64,000 bases of DNA, from positions 124,001 to 188,000 of the forward strand of contig JAEXOY010000016.1 in assembly GCA_023439045.1 (NCBI GenBank), written 5' to 3'. The notes under the pieces are model-generated. The model saw nothing but the letters and a program-made list of their open reading frames with translations. It was not told the DNA's origin and ran no database searches. Source of the DNA: Bacillota bacterium. Lineage in GTDB: Bacteria; Bacillota; Clostridia; Acetivibrionales; DSM-1351. Positions 1 through 8,229 of this stretch are shown here, piece by piece. A program made the position numbers and the translations under genes. Numbering within the stretch: position 1 is the stretch's first letter; every line of letters begins with the position of its first letter.

Positions 1-833
1 TTTAACCTTTCTCTGATTGAAAAAGCTGTTTCTCCCACTGCCTCAATATCCTCTGAAATAACCTCACCATAATATGAGAGCAATAAGGCAGCCTCATGTT
101 CATTTAGACTTAAAGTCATTGGTATCTTTTTGTTTAAATCTCCTAATACCTTAAAGGTTTGATATAGTGCATCAACACTCCTCTTTTTTATATTTGCAAA
201 ATCGAAAAACATTCTCTTGGGACACTTCTCCTTGAAGAAATTATTATTGATTTCTGTAATGAATTCATCAAACTTAGGCATATTTGACCAATAACCTAAT
301 GAAACAATATCTGCATCTTTAAATATTTCTCTTAATACTCTATGTCCCAGTGAACTTACTAAATCGCTCCATTGAAATGATAATAGATCATGTAAGTGTG
401 GCATCATTATTTTACCATCGGTGAATTCAAGTACATTGCTTATTACTGGATCTCCGACTGATAAAACAGTGCATTTTTCAAAGAACTCGTCAAATATTGG
501 GTCAATTTTATCCTTGCCATACATCGCAAGAATTACGGGATTCAGCTCGAGATTACTCAAAGCTCTCCCAGTATTTGCAGTAAAGCCTCCACAGCTTCGG
601 CGCTTACTTATTAATTCATTTGCCATGCCTCCATTGCCACGGTTAACTATCAGCTCTCCAAATTTTTTCATTTTATCTATCAGGATGTATTCACTACTGC
701 TTAATCTGGTTTCAACCACCTGCCATACCTGATCGATAAAGCCGTCTATTCCTAATATAATCTTTCCATGCACATTTTCAGTATAGTTAACTACTTTTTC
801 AATATCTAGATCATTCCAAGTACTTTTTTTCAT
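1..833 (-). CDS. PfkB-family carbohydrate kinase, partial (C-terminus beyond window)
   Basis: The open frame runs from an ATG at 833 off the left edge, so about 277 residues are seen. The N-terminal part contains a GIDGFIDQVW segment followed by a glycine/asparagine-rich stretch (SCGGFTANTGRALSNL), which matches the substrate-side GGxxxNxA region of ribokinase/PfkB kinases. The C-terminal ATP-site motif would lie outside the window. These enzymes phosphorylate sugars, sugar acids or nucleosides with ATP in the cytoplasm. The gene is third in the leftward operon after the TPI-like and LarA-like genes, 47 bases downstream of the latter, with an AAGGGG ribosome site. Substrate is unknown; context suggests an acid sugar or short sugar that feeds the TPI-like isomerase. 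Family is fairly secure; function within the family is not. Confidence 0.75.
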   Translation of the reverse strand, partial: MKKSTWNDLDIEKVVNYTENVHGKIILGIDGFIDQVWQVVETRLSSSEYILIDKMKKFGELIVNRGNGGMANELISKRRSCGGFTANTGRALSNLELNPVILAMYGKDKIDPIFDEFFEKCTVLSVGDPVISNVLEFTDGKIMMPHLHDLLSFQWSDLVSSLGHRVLREIFKDADIVSLGYWSNMPKFDEFITEINNNFFKEKCPKRMFFDFANIKKRSVDALYQTFKVLGDLNKKIPMTLSLNEHEAALLLSYYGEVISEDIEAVGETAFSIRERL

Positions 834-880
834 TACTTTAGCCACCCCTTATGACTTTAGCATTATTAATATTATTACTA

Positions 881-2353
881 CTATTTTTGATGGCAAAAAT
901 CTATTCCATAATTACCCTGCTCGCTATCCTTCATACAAAGATGAACAGCAGCTGTTTTAAATGCTCGTGGTAATGCAAGAATATTTGGATTAGGACCAAC
1001 ATATTTTTTCTTTGCATCCTCAAGAGCTTCTTCGAAGGTTGCTCTAGTCTTAAGTCCCATACTCCTAGCAAATCCTGGTTCCTGTGCCCCTACAATGTAG
1101 ATAGCAGAAGTATTCATCTCAGCTATGTGTCCACAGCTAATCATTGAAAACGCATGAAATGGATGGAAACCGTAAGCAAATCGATATTTTCTGATATACT
1201 CTTCTTTTGTAGCAAAATATTGACCATACTGATCTAAATCCGGAAGTACTTGATTATAATCCTTTTGGAATAATTCATAAACCTCACGATAGCCAGGGAA
1301 CTCCTCATCATGGAAGTAACCATTACAGGTAGAGGAACAAATTATAACGCAATTATCTTTAAGTACTCTCTTATGTCTTATAATTTGTGCTGAAAGTGCC
1401 TGCATCATAAAGATTGGATTTGTGCCCATACCATTCCCATAATGGAAAAACTGAGGCATTCCAAATACCATAACATCATATTTTTTCTCAGCCCAATGAA
1501 CATAGGTACGCTTATCCGCTGTTTTCCATGAAATTGGCTGCATTTCTTTTGCATAACCGCTGTTAATCTCTATTTGTCTTGATTTTGTATCTAGAACTGC
1601 ATCACAAACAAAAAACTTCTTGCCCATACGTTCTTCCATGTGTTGACCAATTTCATCAAATTTAGTTCTCATCATAGATTTTCCGTTAACTGGAGTAAAA
1701 TCTTTGCGGTGCATAACCTCAGGAACATGATGAGATGCAATTGACTTCCAATGCGTAATCCCTGTTGAACAATGCTTGTATCCGCCTGAATATCCACCAT
1801 AAGGATTACCTTGTGTGTGTCCAATCAGAATTGCAACATCTGCATCATAAACATATTTGTTCATCAAAACAGGGTCTCCGCGCTTTGTGGTACCAAGGTC
1901 AACTAAATGCTCATAGTCTTCACTATCATGGTTCATAATTTGGTGAGAATACCAGAATTCATTGAAGATTTCCTCACCCAATATACTAAGTATTTCTTGT
2001 TTTGTATTCTTTCTATGTAGTCCATTTGAGCATATGAGAAGAATATCTTCTTTTTCAACTCCTGCTTTATATAACTCTTCAAGCACAATTTTAATAGATA
2101 CCTTACGGTGTGAAGTAGGTTGTTCTCCACCTTTAACTCTGTCCGGGAATATTATGACAACCTTTGATCCTTTTTTAGCAAGCTCTGACAAAGGCTCCAT
2201 ACCTATTGGATTTAAAATTGATTCCCTAGTTGCCTTATAAACATCTTCAATATAAGGCGGATCTGGAACTGTTTCGCCCGGAATAAATACATCAGTATTA
2301 TCCGGTAGATTAGCTTCCATTGTACCTTGTCCATACTCAAACGATAGCTTCAT
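881..2353 (-). CDS. LarA-family (DUF2088) nickel-pincer racemase/epimerase homologue
   Basis: This 490-residue protein belongs to the lactate racemase LarA superfamily, which inverts alpha-hydroxy acids using a nickel-pincer nucleotide cofactor. Visible landmarks are D71-R72 (LarA Asp72/Arg73), SNGLHR with H113 (LarA His108), the GGYSGGYK motif with K193 at the position of cofactor-anchoring Lys184, and SHH at 207-209 near LarA His200. The residue aligned with LarA His174 appears to be N183. The protein is some 65 residues longer than classical LarA. An AGGAGG site lies 7 bases before the ATG. It sits between the TPI-like gene (25-base gap) and the PfkB kinase, so a sugar acid such as an aldonate is a likelier substrate than lactate. 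No larB, larC or larE cofactor genes are in the window. Family confident; substrate inferred only. Confidence 0.82.
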   Translation of the reverse strand: MKLSFEYGQGTMEANLPDNTDVFIPGETVPDPPYIEDVYKATRESILNPIGMEPLSELAKKGSKVVIIFPDRVKGGEQPTSHRKVSIKIVLEELYKAGVEKEDILLICSNGLHRKNTKQEILSILGEEIFNEFWYSHQIMNHDSEDYEHLVDLGTTKRGDPVLMNKYVYDADVAILIGHTQGNPYGGYSGGYKHCSTGITHWKSIASHHVPEVMHRKDFTPVNGKSMMRTKFDEIGQHMEERMGKKFFVCDAVLDTKSRQIEINSGYAKEMQPISWKTADKRTYVHWAEKKYDVMVFGMPQFFHYGNGMGTNPIFMMQALSAQIIRHKRVLKDNCVIICSSTCNGYFHDEEFPGYREVYELFQKDYNQVLPDLDQYGQYFATKEEYIRKYRFAYGFHPFHAFSMISCGHIAEMNTSAIYIVGAQEPGFARSMGLKTRATFEEALEDAKKKYVGPNPNILALPRAFKTAAVHLCMKDSEQGNYGIDFCHQK

Positions 2354-2378
2354 ACAAATACCTCCTAATTTATAAATT

Positions 2379-3212
2379 TTAATAGTTCATATAGGCTTTA
2401 ATAATTTCTAAATATTCTTCTGGATAAAATCCAATATCACCTCTAAATCTTGTAAGTGCAATCAAGCCGCCATCAATTTCAGGTATGGACGCAAGCATAT
2501 TTGCATTGTCTTTTTTCAGCCCACCACCATAAACTACTGGAAGTCCATCGGTTTCTTCTTTTACAAAACGCGCTATCTTTTGGATATATTCTTTTGATGG
2601 AGGTGTTTTGCCAGGCCCAATTGCCCAAACAGGCTCATATGCGATAGCAACCTTAGTTAAATCAACACCTTGAAGTCCTATATTCAACTGTTTTCTCAAA
2701 ACAAGCTGCCAATCTGCTTTCTCATCAGCTTCCCCAATACAGTATAAAACCTTTAATCCAGCACTTATTGCACATTTAACCTCTTTATTGAGCAAACGAT
2801 TGACTGCATCGGTATCAGCAACACCACCCTCAAGCATAATACCTAACTTGTCTCTTCTCTCTTCACAATGTCCAATAATGGTAAATTCACATCCCATTGA
2901 CTTTGCAGTATTAGCTGTACGGTTTGTTGTAAAGGCTCCAAAATTACCACCTATAGCTGTATCCTCTCTGAACACACCCTGGCAGCCAATCTGAATAGGG
3001 CTGTTTTCTGTCTTTGCTCTCACGGCTTCAATCAGATGTGCTTCTGGAAAAAACATCGCAAACTCGCAATTTCCATTATCATATTTCTTTAATTCTTCTT
3101 GCGTATTTTCTACAATGTATTTACCCCAAAGTTCAATTGGTGCAATTGCGTTAACACCACCTAAATCCCTTGGAATATCAAATCTTTTTAGATTAGCAAA
3201 TATGTATTTCAA
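2379..3212 (-). CDS. Divergent triosephosphate isomerase-family protein
   Basis: This 277-residue TIM-barrel protein keeps the triosephosphate isomerase catalytic set: N7 and K9 near the N-terminus, H115 in IIGHCEERR, E193 in AYEPVWAIGPGKTP, and the phosphate-binding YGGGLKKDN late in the protein. It differs from housekeeping TpiA in the usual GNWKMN start (ANLKRF here), the extra residue in GHCEERR and the altered YGGS motif. Such paralogues inside sugar operons can isomerise other phosphosugars; EryH of Brucella, which acts on a tetrulose phosphate, is a known example. The start is a TTG preceded by an AGGGGG ribosome site 5 bases away. It is first in the leftward operon controlled by the divergent LacI-type regulator. 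Isomerase activity is likely; the substrate is not known. Confidence 0.8.
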   Translation of the reverse strand: MKYIFANLKRFDIPRDLGGVNAIAPIELWGKYIVENTQEELKKYDNGNCEFAMFFPEAHLIEAVRAKTENSPIQIGCQGVFREDTAIGGNFGAFTTNRTANTAKSMGCEFTIIGHCEERRDKLGIMLEGGVADTDAVNRLLNKEVKCAISAGLKVLYCIGEADEKADWQLVLRKQLNIGLQGVDLTKVAIAYEPVWAIGPGKTPPSKEYIQKIARFVKEETDGLPVVYGGGLKKDNANMLASIPEIDGGLIALTRFRGDIGFYPEEYLEIIKAYMNY

Positions 3213-3323
3213 ATGAACCCCCTGCCCTTCAAATATATATTGGTTTTGTATTTCTTATATTTATTAATTACATTATGTAAATATAGTAGCATACATTTTT
3301 CACAGTTTTGCATACATTTTACC

Positions 3324-3333
3324 CAAACGTTTG
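3324..3333. promoter_or_regulatory. Candidate LacI-family operator
   Basis: The sequence CAAACGTTTG is a perfect 10-bp palindrome with a central CG step, the usual form of LacI/GalR-family operators. It lies about 112 bases upstream of the TPI-like start and 240 bases upstream of the divergent lacI-type gene. It is the most likely binding site of that regulator, which is an inference from family behaviour. Confidence 0.5.
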
Positions 3334-3354
3334 CTTAGATATTAGTAGCTATGC

Positions 3355-3392
3355 TAAAATGAAGCTATTATAATTATAAGAGCTTCATTTTA
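3355..3392. repeat. 12-bp perfect inverted repeat (hairpin or operator)
   Basis: TAAAATGAAGCT at 3355-3366 is mirrored by AGCTTCATTTTA at 3381-3392 with a 14-base AT-rich spacer. It sits between the operator candidate and the tandem repeats. It could be a second protein-binding site or a hairpin in the leader of the regulator mRNA. Confidence 0.5.
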
Positions 3393-3423
3393 TTACTTTT
3401 TATAATTTATAAGTTGATTCATT

Positions 3424-3523
3424 AAAGCATTATTCACTATTATTTATAAAGGCATTAAGTACGTTTATTTATTAAGGCGTTAAACATATTTATTTATTAA
3501 AGCATTAAGCACGTTTGTTCATT
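3424..3523. repeat. Four tandem 25-bp repeats upstream of lacI-type gene
   Basis: Four imperfect copies with an exact 25-base period occupy 3424-3448, 3449-3473, 3474-3498 and 3499-3523. The copies begin AAAGC, AAGGC, AAGGC and AAAGC. The last three share a core like GCATTAAGCACGTTT followed by a TTATT/TCATT end. They end 50 bases before the regulator ATG, in its leader or promoter. Role unknown. Confidence 0.7.
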
Positions 3524-3573
3524 AAATATAAAGCGGATTCACAATCTGCTATCCAATAGATGGAGGTTTTACC

Positions 3574-4593
3574 ATGACTTTAAAGGATATTGCAGCACGC
3601 GCTGGTGTATCAATTTCTACTGTATCAAGAGTAATCAACAACAAGGATACAAAAGCTGCAAGCAGCGAAGTACAAGAAAAAATTTGGTCAATTGTCCGCG
3701 AAACAGGTTATACTCCTAATGCTGCCGCACGAAGCTTAAAGCTTGGAGAAATCGATAGACCCATCATAAACGAAAACAAGGGTATCGCTTGTATCGTAGC
3801 ACGATCTGAAAATGCTATAGATGAACCTTTTTTTGTTGATTTATCCCGCTCTTTGGAAAAGGAGGCATTCAAGCATGGATATGTCCTCAGGTATACCTTT
3901 TCCGCTTTTGATTTAAACAGCTCAAATACTTTTAATATAATTACCAATACCAAGGTAGATGGTGTTGTAGTGCTCGGCAGATTCAACCAAAACCTTTCGA
4001 CCTTCCTCAAAAAACAATATAAAAACATACTATATGCAGGACTTAACAGCATCGATTATAGCTATGATCAAGTTATATGTGATGGCTATAGGGCTTCCAT
4101 CGCTGCAGTTAAATACCTTGCTAGTCTAAAGCATACAAGTATCGGATATATCGGAGAGACAATCAGTGAAGTCAGGTATAAAGGATACTGTGATGCCTTA
4201 AAGGAGCTGAATCTTCCTATAAATCACCAAAATATAATCAACACTCATTTATCCACCGATGGAGGATACAATGGGGCCAAAAAGCTTATAAACAATAAGA
4301 CAAATGCTACTGCGTTTTTTTGTGCTAATGATATAACTGCCATAGGCGCCTTGAAAGCCATAAAGGAAGCTGGTATGTGTGTGCCAGAAGACATTTCTAT
4401 TATCAGCATTGATGATATAGACATGGCACAATATGTTACACCTATGCTTACTACCGTTCATATACCTATAAATGAGCTTGGAAGAATGGCAGCAAAAACA
4501 TTAATAGACCGTATCGAACACGGTCACAGTCTCCCGATAAAGATAGATATACCTTTTACAATTACAAAAAGGGAGAGCTGCGCCACTATCTAG
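3574..4593 (+). CDS. LacI/GalR-family transcriptional regulator
   Basis: The 339-residue protein begins with a typical LacI helix-turn-helix (TLKDIAARAGVSISTVSRVI, residues 2-21) and hinge helix. A periplasmic-binding-protein-like effector domain follows, ending with family landmarks such as FFCANDITAIGALKAI and an IDDIDMAQYVTP segment. The ATG has a TGGAGG ribosome site 7-10 bases upstream. Such proteins repress or activate sugar operons and release DNA on binding a sugar or sugar phosphate. It is divergent from the TPI-like/LarA-like/PfkB operon and most likely controls it through the CAAACGTTTG site. It converges tail-to-tail with the response regulator gene, only 4 bases apart. Family confident; ligand unknown. 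Confidence 0.9.
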   Translation: MTLKDIAARAGVSISTVSRVINNKDTKAASSEVQEKIWSIVRETGYTPNAAARSLKLGEIDRPIINENKGIACIVARSENAIDEPFFVDLSRSLEKEAFKHGYVLRYTFSAFDLNSSNTFNIITNTKVDGVVVLGRFNQNLSTFLKKQYKNILYAGLNSIDYSYDQVICDGYRASIAAVKYLASLKHTSIGYIGETISEVRYKGYCDALKELNLPINHQNIINTHLSTDGGYNGAKKLINNKTNATAFFCANDITAIGALKAIKEAGMCVPEDISIISIDDIDMAQYVTPMLTTVHIPINELGRMAAKTLIDRIEHGHSLPIKIDIPFTITKRESCATI

Positions 4594-4597
4594 CTTA

Positions 4598-5278
4598 TCA
4601 ATTAATAAATAAGTGGGTAAGATTCATCTCTTGAATCATCTTTACTATTTCTTTTGAACGGCTGCAGCCAAACTTCCTCAGTAAACTTTTTATCTGAGTT
4701 TTGACTGTAATTAGCTCAACACAGCGCAATTTTGCTATTTCATTTACCTTTTTCCCTTGCAGCAGCAATTGTATTAATTCCCTTTCTGTCCTTGTGAGTT
4801 GAGAGACATTACTAATAAAAAACAATAGGCTTCTTTCTGACTTGCGAAGTCTGGAGTACTCACTCATGATTTTGGTTTGAATATTAGTCTCCATAATAGG
4901 TTTTCCCTCATATGCTTTGCGTATGTGCATCAGAACATCCGCCTCTTTGCTCCCCTTAACTACATAATCAATTGCGCCTGTATCCATGGCAGTAAATATC
5001 ATATTATCCGTCTCATGGGCTGTAAGAAAAATTATTTTTTGATGTGGGTTATCCTCTAAAATAGCATGTGCTGCAGTAATTCCGGCTTTAATATTTTCCA
5101 TCTCAATATCCATTAAGATTATGTCACTTGATTTTTTTCTGGCCAGCTCTATAATCTCTCTACCTGAAGCAGCAGCTCCTACAACTTCCATATCACTTTG
5201 TGCATTTATTAAATCACACAGGTCTTCACGAAGAAGATCAAAATCCTCTGCAATCATTATTTTTATTAATTTTTTCAA
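4598..5278 (-). CDS. NarL/FixJ-type response regulator
   Basis: This response regulator has an N-terminal receiver domain (IKIMIAEDFDLLREDL acidic pocket, phospho-acceptor Asp in IILMDIEM about residue 57, Lys in VVKGSKE) and a C-terminal LuxR-type helix-turn-helix (SQLTRTERELIQLLLQG). No ATG opens the frame. I chose the TTG at 5278, giving KKLIKIMIAED after the start, because the GAAGGGG ribosome site overlaps the further-upstream TTG at 5299 and is correctly spaced for this one. It lies directly downstream of a sensor kinase on the same strand, and the two are presumably co-transcribed and a cognate pair. Target genes are unknown; the neighbouring ABC importer is a candidate. Confidence 0.85.
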   Translation of the reverse strand: MKKLIKIMIAEDFDLLREDLCDLINAQSDMEVVGAAASGREIIELARKKSSDIILMDIEMENIKAGITAAHAILEDNPHQKIIFLTAHETDNMIFTAMDTGAIDYVVKGSKEADVLMHIRKAYEGKPIMETNIQTKIMSEYSRLRKSERSLLFFISNVSQLTRTERELIQLLLQGKKVNEIAKLRCVELITVKTQIKSLLRKFGCSRSKEIVKMIQEMNLTHLFIN

Positions 5279-5304
5279 AGAAGCATCACCCCTTCTCAAA
5301 TGAT

Positions 5305-6804
5305 TTATTGTTTATTGTACCTAGGGAGCATAATATAAAAGGTAGTACCCTCGCCTGGTGTACTTTCAAACCTCAATATCCCAAAATGGCTCTGTACTAT
5401 CTGTCGTACAAAATATAGTCCCATCCCCCAGTTATAATTGGTATTTTTGTTGGTATAAAAAGGATAGAATATTTTTTTACGTTTATTCTTAGGAATACCT
5501 ATCCCATTGTCCTTTATTGCAATAACTGTATAAAGCCTTTCTTGATGAGTAGATAGCTCAAGCCTGCTCTCTGCCTCTCTTCCTGCTGCAACAACAGCAT
5601 CCTGTGCATTTATGAGCAGATTATACAGAGCCTCACTTAGAGGAGTTATGTCTGCAAGTATATATGTATTAAGTTCAATGTTGAGCTCCACCTTATAATT
5701 CGGATATTTCTGATAAACCCGTTCCATAGCGGTTTGGACAACCGACTCCAAACTAACGGGTGTAAGTAAAATAGAATTGGATTTGGTGTACTTGTAGAGT
5801 TCCTCCATACGTTCTAGCATATTCTCATTCAACTGGTTTAATCTGTCTGTATTTTTTTTAAGTTCCTCAAAATCAGGTTTTTCCATACTAATTACCTGAT
5901 TAATCTTCTTGTTGAGTACGCGGGCTGATAACAGCTGATTTTTAATACTATGCACAAACACAGAAACCCCCATGCTTGCAGTATCAAACTTTCGCTGCAT
6001 TTGTATGTCCTCCTGGTCATCCTGATAATTGACCTTTGTGTAACTGAAAAGGTTATAGAAACCCAGAACGACAAATATAATAGTTGCTGTACTAAGTAAA
6101 AGCCACCCTAAAAATGATAAGGATGGGTTTGCATATGATATACCGCTAACCCATAAGTAATCTGCTCCGTACAATTGATAAACCTGAATGGGATCTTGCA
6201 CGCTGTAAATCCCATATAATAAAGCCAAATCTATATGAGAATAAAGAATATAGCGAAATTGGTGTGAGAAGTACGGAATAGTAATACTGATATATTCCTT
6301 AATCAAAAGTCCAATTGCAAGTACAATATATATATAAATCCATATTAGTGCAACTGTCATAAGGACCTTCTGAAGGGCAAATCTGCCCCGCACCATGGTA
6401 TAAAAAATTTGTGGATAATAAAGGATTAATGATGTTACAGGAAGAATGAATATAATTCCCGCCCACCTTAAATTACGTTGAATAAAGGGAATCATGGAGT
6501 AATTGACAGCAAGTATCAATAAAAAGGCTGGAAATAAAAACCGCCCGATGGCTATCAAATACCCTAATTTGTCTAGAGTTATAACCATATATTGTATTTT
6601 GTTCTTTATTGTGGGAGATAAAAATAGAAATACCTCTTGGGCTCCTCTAACCCCTCCAATTTTAGCTGTATATATAATAATACCCGAAAACATTAGAATT
6701 AGGCTTGTGCAAAGCCCCAATAGCAGCATGGAGTTTTTATCTCTTTTTAGTATTACAAGTGATATTGAGATTATGGCAAGAAATACTAATATCAGAATTA
6801 ACAC
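5305..6804 (-). CDS. Multi-pass membrane sensor histidine kinase
   Basis: The 499-residue protein has an N-terminal half of roughly seven hydrophobic segments (residues 1-250) with no obvious large extracellular sensor domain. A kinase core follows: H-box VFVHSIKNQ with H285, N-box LLINAQDAV with N399, G1 box DNGIGIP at 432-438 and G2 box GMGLYFVRQIV. The HSIKNQ form is typical of kinases that partner NarL-type regulators. The start is GTG, supported by a GGGGGAG ribosome site six bases upstream. The response regulator follows within about 30 bases. The membrane-embedded sensor suggests it reads membrane state, a small molecule or a neighbouring transporter. Ligand unknown. Confidence 0.88.
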   Translation of the reverse strand: MLILILVFLAIISISLVILKRDKNSMLLLGLCTSLILMFSGIIIYTAKIGGVRGAQEVFLFLSPTIKNKIQYMVITLDKLGYLIAIGRFLFPAFLLILAVNYSMIPFIQRNLRWAGIIFILPVTSLILYYPQIFYTMVRGRFALQKVLMTVALIWIYIYIVLAIGLLIKEYISITIPYFSHQFRYILYSHIDLALLYGIYSVQDPIQVYQLYGADYLWVSGISYANPSLSFLGWLLLSTATIIFVVLGFYNLFSYTKVNYQDDQEDIQMQRKFDTASMGVSVFVHSIKNQLLSARVLNKKINQVISMEKPDFEELKKNTDRLNQLNENMLERMEELYKYTKSNSILLTPVSLESVVQTAMERVYQKYPNYKVELNIELNTYILADITPLSEALYNLLINAQDAVVAAGREAESRLELSTHQERLYTVIAIKDNGIGIPKNKRKKIFYPFYTNKNTNYNWGMGLYFVRQIVQSHFGILRFESTPGEGTTFYIMLPRYNKQ

Positions 6805-6927
6805 AGCAGCTCCCCCATTGGGTTTTTATTTGATTCCTATTATAAACCTTTTGTTTATAGTTTACCATAATTATTTTATGTGTAACCTATAAAAAATAAT
6901 TAATTTACCCCCTTGTTGGCAAAAAGA

Positions 6928-6969
6928 GAGCTAGTTCAGGATGCTCATTTGAAAATCCTGTGCTAGCTC
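6928..6969 (-). terminator. Rho-independent terminator after ABC importer operon
   Basis: GAGCTAG-tt-CAGGAT pairs with ATCCTG-tg-CTAGCTC. Read leftward, the stem is followed by TCTTTTTGCC. It lies 45 bases beyond the end of the binding-protein gene and closes the importer transcript before the sensor kinase gene. Confidence 0.8.
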
Positions 6970-7014
6970 ATAAAAGAATTATTTAATAGGGAAACTAAAA
7001 TTTATCCTAAATAT

Positions 7015-8094
7015 TTAATTTTGGTTCGCTTCATAAGCCTTGATTATAATATCTGGTGAGAAGTAAGTATCTACGTCAACAGCTGCTTCCAAATTTCCGC
7101 TATCTATAAAGGATTTCTGTTGATTTTCATACCATTTCTTCAATGTTCCGTCTTTAGCCATATCATAAACAGTCTTTGCTTCAGGCCAATCTCCTTCTCC
7201 TACAGACTGCTTAATTACTGAAGGATCTTGTTCAATCAATTTTGCTACCCACTCTGCTGACTGCTCTAAATTATTCCTCTTATAATCCTGAGCCTTTAGT
7301 ATAGCCCTTGTAAAACGAACAAGCTTGTCCTGATTTTTTTCGAAATACTCATTAGTGCAAATCCAGCTAGATGGGAAAACCATTTGATCCTCGTATGTTT
7401 TATTGTTTGCAAGCATTACAACCTTATCACCAAGCTTTTCCTTAACTGTGATAGTTGATGGTGACCATATTGCACAAGCATCAATTTTTCCTGTAACCAT
7501 AGCTGTAACAGCTGCTGATGGATCCATCTGTACCACATTAACATCCTTTTGAGTCAAACCTACTGAAGATAATGCAAGATTTAAAATTATTTCACTGGAA
7601 GTTCCAAGAGATGTACCAATTGTCTTACCTTTAAGATCTGCGATTGTGTTAACACCCTTGTCCTTGTTGCCCAAAACCTCATCAGCAAGGCTGGTACCAT
7701 CAAGAGTAAATATCTTAGCTTGTCCTTTTGCACAAAGGGCATGTGCTCCATGACCTATCTGTGAAACGTCAATACTTCCGCTACCCATAGCAGCGATTTC
7801 TTCTGGTCCCTTTGCAAACTTAACAACTTCTACATCAATTCCCTGTTCTTCAAAGTAACCCATTTCTATTGCTGTAACTAAAGTGCTGGCACTTCCCATA
7901 TTTGGCATATAGGCAACTCTCATCTTAATACGTTCTACCGGAGTAGTTGAATCAGCTGTAGAAGAATCAGCTGTAGTGGTTGTAGCTGCTGTTGTAGTGG
8001 AACTTGTCTGCTCATTACTGTCAGTTGTTCCGCAGCCAGCAAATATGGATACTGTAAAAACTGCAGTTAGTAAAATGCTAATAAATCTTTTCAT
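7015..8094 (-). CDS. ABC importer lipoprotein, NMT1/SsuA-like substrate-binding protein
   Basis: The 359-residue protein starts with a lipoprotein signal peptide (MKRFISILLTAVFTVSIFAG then Cys21) and a Ser/Thr-rich linker. A type II binding fold of the nitrate/sulfonate/taurine/NMT1 class follows, with MRVAYMPNMGSASTLVTAIE, DLKGKTIGTSLGTSSE and MVTGKIDACAIWSP as recognisable segments. It would capture a small organic anion or heterocyclic precursor at the outer membrane face and pass it to the permease. A GGGAGG ribosome site precedes the ATG. It is the last gene of a permease-ATPase-binding protein operon, separated from the ATPase by 108 bases containing a tandem repeat. The substrate cannot be read from sequence; sulfonates, taurine, nitrate and thiamine precursors are family possibilities. 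Confidence 0.85.
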   Translation of the reverse strand: MKRFISILLTAVFTVSIFAGCGTTDSNEQTSSTTTAATTTTADSSTADSTTPVERIKMRVAYMPNMGSASTLVTAIEMGYFEEQGIDVEVVKFAKGPEEIAAMGSGSIDVSQIGHGAHALCAKGQAKIFTLDGTSLADEVLGNKDKGVNTIADLKGKTIGTSLGTSSEIILNLALSSVGLTQKDVNVVQMDPSAAVTAMVTGKIDACAIWSPSTITVKEKLGDKVVMLANNKTYEDQMVFPSSWICTNEYFEKNQDKLVRFTRAILKAQDYKRNNLEQSAEWVAKLIEQDPSVIKQSVGEGDWPEAKTVYDMAKDGTLKKWYENQQKSFIDSGNLEAAVDVDTYFSPDIIIKAYEANQN

Positions 8095-8163
8095 GAAATA
8101 TTTCCTCCCATTGGATTATAATTTTAAATGCTTTCACATTAAAATACCTGCTATCCTTACACC

Positions 8164-8229
8164 AAGATATTCTTGTTATTTCCTTACCTCAAGATATTCT
8201 TGTTATTTCCTTACCTCAAGATATTCTTG
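8164..8229. repeat. 27-bp tandem duplication of the ATPase gene tail
   Basis: Two exact 27-base units (8164-8190 and 8191-8217) plus a 12-base partial copy (8218-8229) are present. One unit equals the last nine codons of the ATPase, EYLEVRK-stop plus the next bases, so the gene end and its stop codon are duplicated downstream. Each unit also contains CAAGATATTCTTG, a 5-bp-arm palindrome, giving three such sites just upstream of the binding-protein gene. Confidence 0.85.

Larger units (their letters stand above)
3213..3573. promoter_or_regulatory. Divergent control region between TPI-like operon and lacI-type gene
   Basis: This 361-base gene-free stretch separates two divergent transcripts. 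It holds a CAAACGTTTG palindrome, a 12-bp inverted repeat and four 25-bp tandem repeats, each listed separately. It must contain promoters for both directions, but no unambiguous -35/-10 pair was found on either strand. Confidence 0.6.

Noticed and set aside
881..2353. Annotating the LarA homologue simply as lactate racemase
   Set aside because: Longer protein, altered motif at the His174 position and sugar-operon context make lactate an unsafe substrate call.
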